A stretch of DNA of 64,000 bases from an uncultured Clostridium sp. (lineage in GTDB: Bacteria > Bacillota > Clostridia > TANB77 > CAG-508). The notes beneath the pieces were generated by a model. The model was not told the origin of the DNA and did no database searches. It was given only the letters and a program-made list of their open reading frames with translations. Each line of letters opens with the position of its first letter. Positions within the stretch are counted from its first letter, which is position 1. The translations under genes were made by a program, and so were the position numbers. Shown here one piece after another: positions 62,292 through 64,000 of the stretch. The stretch is from positions 1-64,000 of the forward strand of contig CAOJJB010000005.1 in NCBI GenBank assembly GCA_948436975.1, given 5' to 3'.

Positions 62292-63779
62292 ATGTCTTTA
62301 ATAAGTGTAAACAATTTAACTTTTGGTTATGAAGGAAGTATAAACAAAGTTTTTGAAAATGTATCTTTTAATATAGATACGGACTGGAAACTTGGTTTAA
62401 TAGGTAGGAATGGGAAAGGAAAAACTACTTTCTTAAAATTATTATTAGGAAAATATGAATATAGAGGAACTATTTCAAAAAATATAGATTTTGATTACTT
62501 TCCATTTGATGTAAAAAATAAGGAAGTGATGGCAATTGAGATTGTAAACGAAATTGCACCAAACGTAGAAGATTGGGAAATTATAAAAGAATTAAATTTA
62601 TTAAATACTGATAGTGAAATTTTATATAGAAAATTTGATCTATTAAGTGGAGGAGAGCAAATAAAAATTCTTTTAATAAGTTTATTTTTAAAAGGTAATA
62701 ATTTTTTATTAATTGATGAACCTACAAACCATTTAGATAATAAAACAAGATTAAATTTGGTGGAATATTTAGCTAAGAAAAAGGGTTTTATTTTAGTATC
62801 TCATGATAGAAATTTTTTAGATAAAGTAGTAGACCACATAATTTCTATAAATAATACTAGTATAGATATACAAAAAGGGAATTTTACTTCTTGGCAAGAG
62901 AATAAAAATGCACAAGATAATTTTGAATTAACACAAAATGAGAAGTTAAGAAAAGATATAAATAGATTAGAAATTGCAGCTAAAAATGCAAATGATTGGT
63001 CAAATAAAATTGAAAAAAGTAAATATAATCATACTGGATCTAAGGAAATGATAGATAGAGGGTTTGTGGGACATCAATCAGCAAAAATGATGAAAAAATC
63101 TAAAAACATGGAAAAAAGAATGGAAAGTGCTATTGAAGAAAAAGCTAATTTGTTAAATAATATTGATAGAAATGATCCTTTAAAAATTATACCTTTAGAA
63201 AGTAGGAAAAATCCATTAATAATAGTAGACAATTTTCAAATAGAATATAATGATAAAGCTGTATTTAATAAACTATCTTTTGAAGTGAAAAATGGAGATA
63301 GAATTGCGATTACAGGAAAAAACGGAGCTGGAAAATCAAGTATATTAAAATTGATTACAGGAGAAAAAATTAAATATAATGGAAAAATTAATGTTTCAAA
63401 TGATTTAAAAATATCTTATATATCACAAAGCACAGAAAATTTAAAAGGAAAATTAAAAATTTTTGCAAATGAAAATAATATTGATGAAAGTATTTTTAAG
63501 GCAATGCTTTCTAAAATGGGAATTTCTAATTCTGAATTTAATAAAAATATAGAGGATATGAGTGAAGGACAAAAGAAAAAAATTTTAATTGCTAAAAGTA
63601 TATCAGAATCTGCTAATATTTATATTTGGGATGAACCACTTAATTATATAGATATTTTGACTAGAATACAAATTGAAGAAAGTATATTAAAATATCAACC
63701 AACAATTATATTTGTTGAACATGATGATACTTTTGTAAAAAAAGTTGCAACAAAGATAATAGAATTGAATAATTATTAA
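62292..63779 (+). CDS. ABC-F ATPase, Lsa-like ribosome-protection family
   Basis: 495 residues with two ATPase domains and no membrane part. Domain 1: Walker A GRNGKGKTT, signature LLSGGEQ, Walker B FLLIDEPTNHLD. The linker (about 210-300) is helical. Domain 2: GKNGAGKSS, a weaker signature MSEGQKKK and IYIWDEPLNYID. NLTFGYEGSINKVFENVSFN and the overall layout are closest to Lsa/Vga/CplR proteins, which remove lincosamides, streptogramins A and pleuromutilins from the ribosome. Resistance is an inference. It starts after AGGAGG, with about 100 untranslated bases before it. Confidence 0.88.
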   Translation: MSLISVNNLTFGYEGSINKVFENVSFNIDTDWKLGLIGRNGKGKTTFLKLLLGKYEYRGTISKNIDFDYFPFDVKNKEVMAIEIVNEIAPNVEDWEIIKELNLLNTDSEILYRKFDLLSGGEQIKILLISLFLKGNNFLLIDEPTNHLDNKTRLNLVEYLAKKKGFILVSHDRNFLDKVVDHIISINNTSIDIQKGNFTSWQENKNAQDNFELTQNEKLRKDINRLEIAAKNANDWSNKIEKSKYNHTGSKEMIDRGFVGHQSAKMMKKSKNMEKRMESAIEEKANLLNNIDRNDPLKIIPLESRKNPLIIVDNFQIEYNDKAVFNKLSFEVKNGDRIAITGKNGAGKSSILKLITGEKIKYNGKINVSNDLKISYISQSTENLKGKLKIFANENNIDESIFKAMLSKMGISNSEFNKNIEDMSEGQKKKILIAKSISESANIYIWDEPLNYIDILTRIQIEESILKYQPTIIFVEHDDTFVKKVATKIIELNNY

Positions 63780-63839
63780 ATAATACATAATTTACAATTT
63801 AGATACAATTTTATTTTATAATAAATTGGGGTGGAAATA

Positions 63840-64000
63840 ATGAATAAAATTTTAATTGTAGAAGATGAAATTGCAATTAGTGATTTAATAAAAATTAGGT
63901 TAGAATTACTAGGATATAAATGTGAAGTTGCAAATAATGGTGAAAAAGCAGCAGATTTTATAGAAAAAAATCAATATGATTTAGTTTTATTAGATATAAT
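63840..64000 (+). CDS. Response regulator, receiver domain (partial)
   Basis: Runs off the right end of the window. The 53 codons read NKILIVEDEIAISDLIKIRL and ADFIEKNQYDLVLLDI, a receiver domain with the acidic pair and the phosphorylated Asp. The output domain is not visible. It starts at ATG after GGGGTGG, 60 bases after the ABC-F gene. Confidence 0.9.
   Translation, partial: MNKILIVEDEIAISDLIKIRLELLGYKCEVANNGEKAADFIEKNQYDLVLLDI

Noticed and set aside
1-64000. CRISPR array
   Set aside because: No regularly spaced short repeats were seen; the only repeats are the phage linkers, the paired operators and inverted repeats.

Overview
This window is strongly A+T-rich DNA from a Gram-positive, most likely anaerobic bacterium of the class Clostridia. 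Evidence: AT-biased codons, strong AGGAGG-type ribosome binding sites, a four-subunit pyruvate:ferredoxin oxidoreductase, a clostridial ferredoxin and ferredoxin-thioredoxin reductase pair, GatCAB, an archaeal/eukaryotic-type ProRS, sortase and LPXTG proteins, and traces of sporulation genes (a GerS-like anchor protein and a BclA-like fragment). The species cannot be named from the sequence alone.

Layout. 0-12.5 kb is mostly housekeeping: a truncated M14 peptidoglycan peptidase, hslO, dgt, a TSCPD protein, ksgA, the por operon (minus strand), then minD-minE-rodA and dusB. 12.5-18.5 kb holds a broken Nudix gene, a GerS-like gene next to an orphan mazF, a GNAT gene, asnS, a nitroreductase and an HD hydrolase. 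18.5-24.7 kb is a decayed mobile region: an IS3-type orfA remnant, frame-broken pieces of giant phage 'polyvalent' proteins with repeated linkers, a broken endolysin amidase, and what looks like an intact type I toxin-antitoxin locus. 24.7-39 kb returns to core genes: tRNA-Met, scpB, proS, an HD-GYP protein, smc, an M23 peptidase and gatCAB.

39.2-45.4 kb is a cell-surface cluster: an LPXTG protein with a cohesin-like domain, a sortase, a glucosaminidase-like protein ending in a dockerin, a membrane-anchored cohesin-like protein, and an M15-like protein with a peptidoglycan-binding domain. Together these could form a small cohesin-dockerin complex on the wall, carrying a peptidoglycan hydrolase instead of a cellulase. 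45.5-64 kb is an accessory stretch of regulators (three XRE proteins with membrane segments, MerR, WYL), redox proteins, small enzymes, a tocopherol-cyclase-like protein, a second remnant of the same IS, an Lsa-like ABC-F gene and the start of a response regulator.

Most intergenic gaps hold simple hairpin terminators. Several carry dyads that look like operators, especially before merR, the XRE gene at 56.1 kb and the GyrI-like pair. I saw no CRISPR array, rRNA gene, riboswitch or T-box. Two candidates stand out for new biology: the toxin-antitoxin locus at 23.7-24.3 kb and the cohesin/dockerin/sortase cluster at 39.5-44.6 kb.
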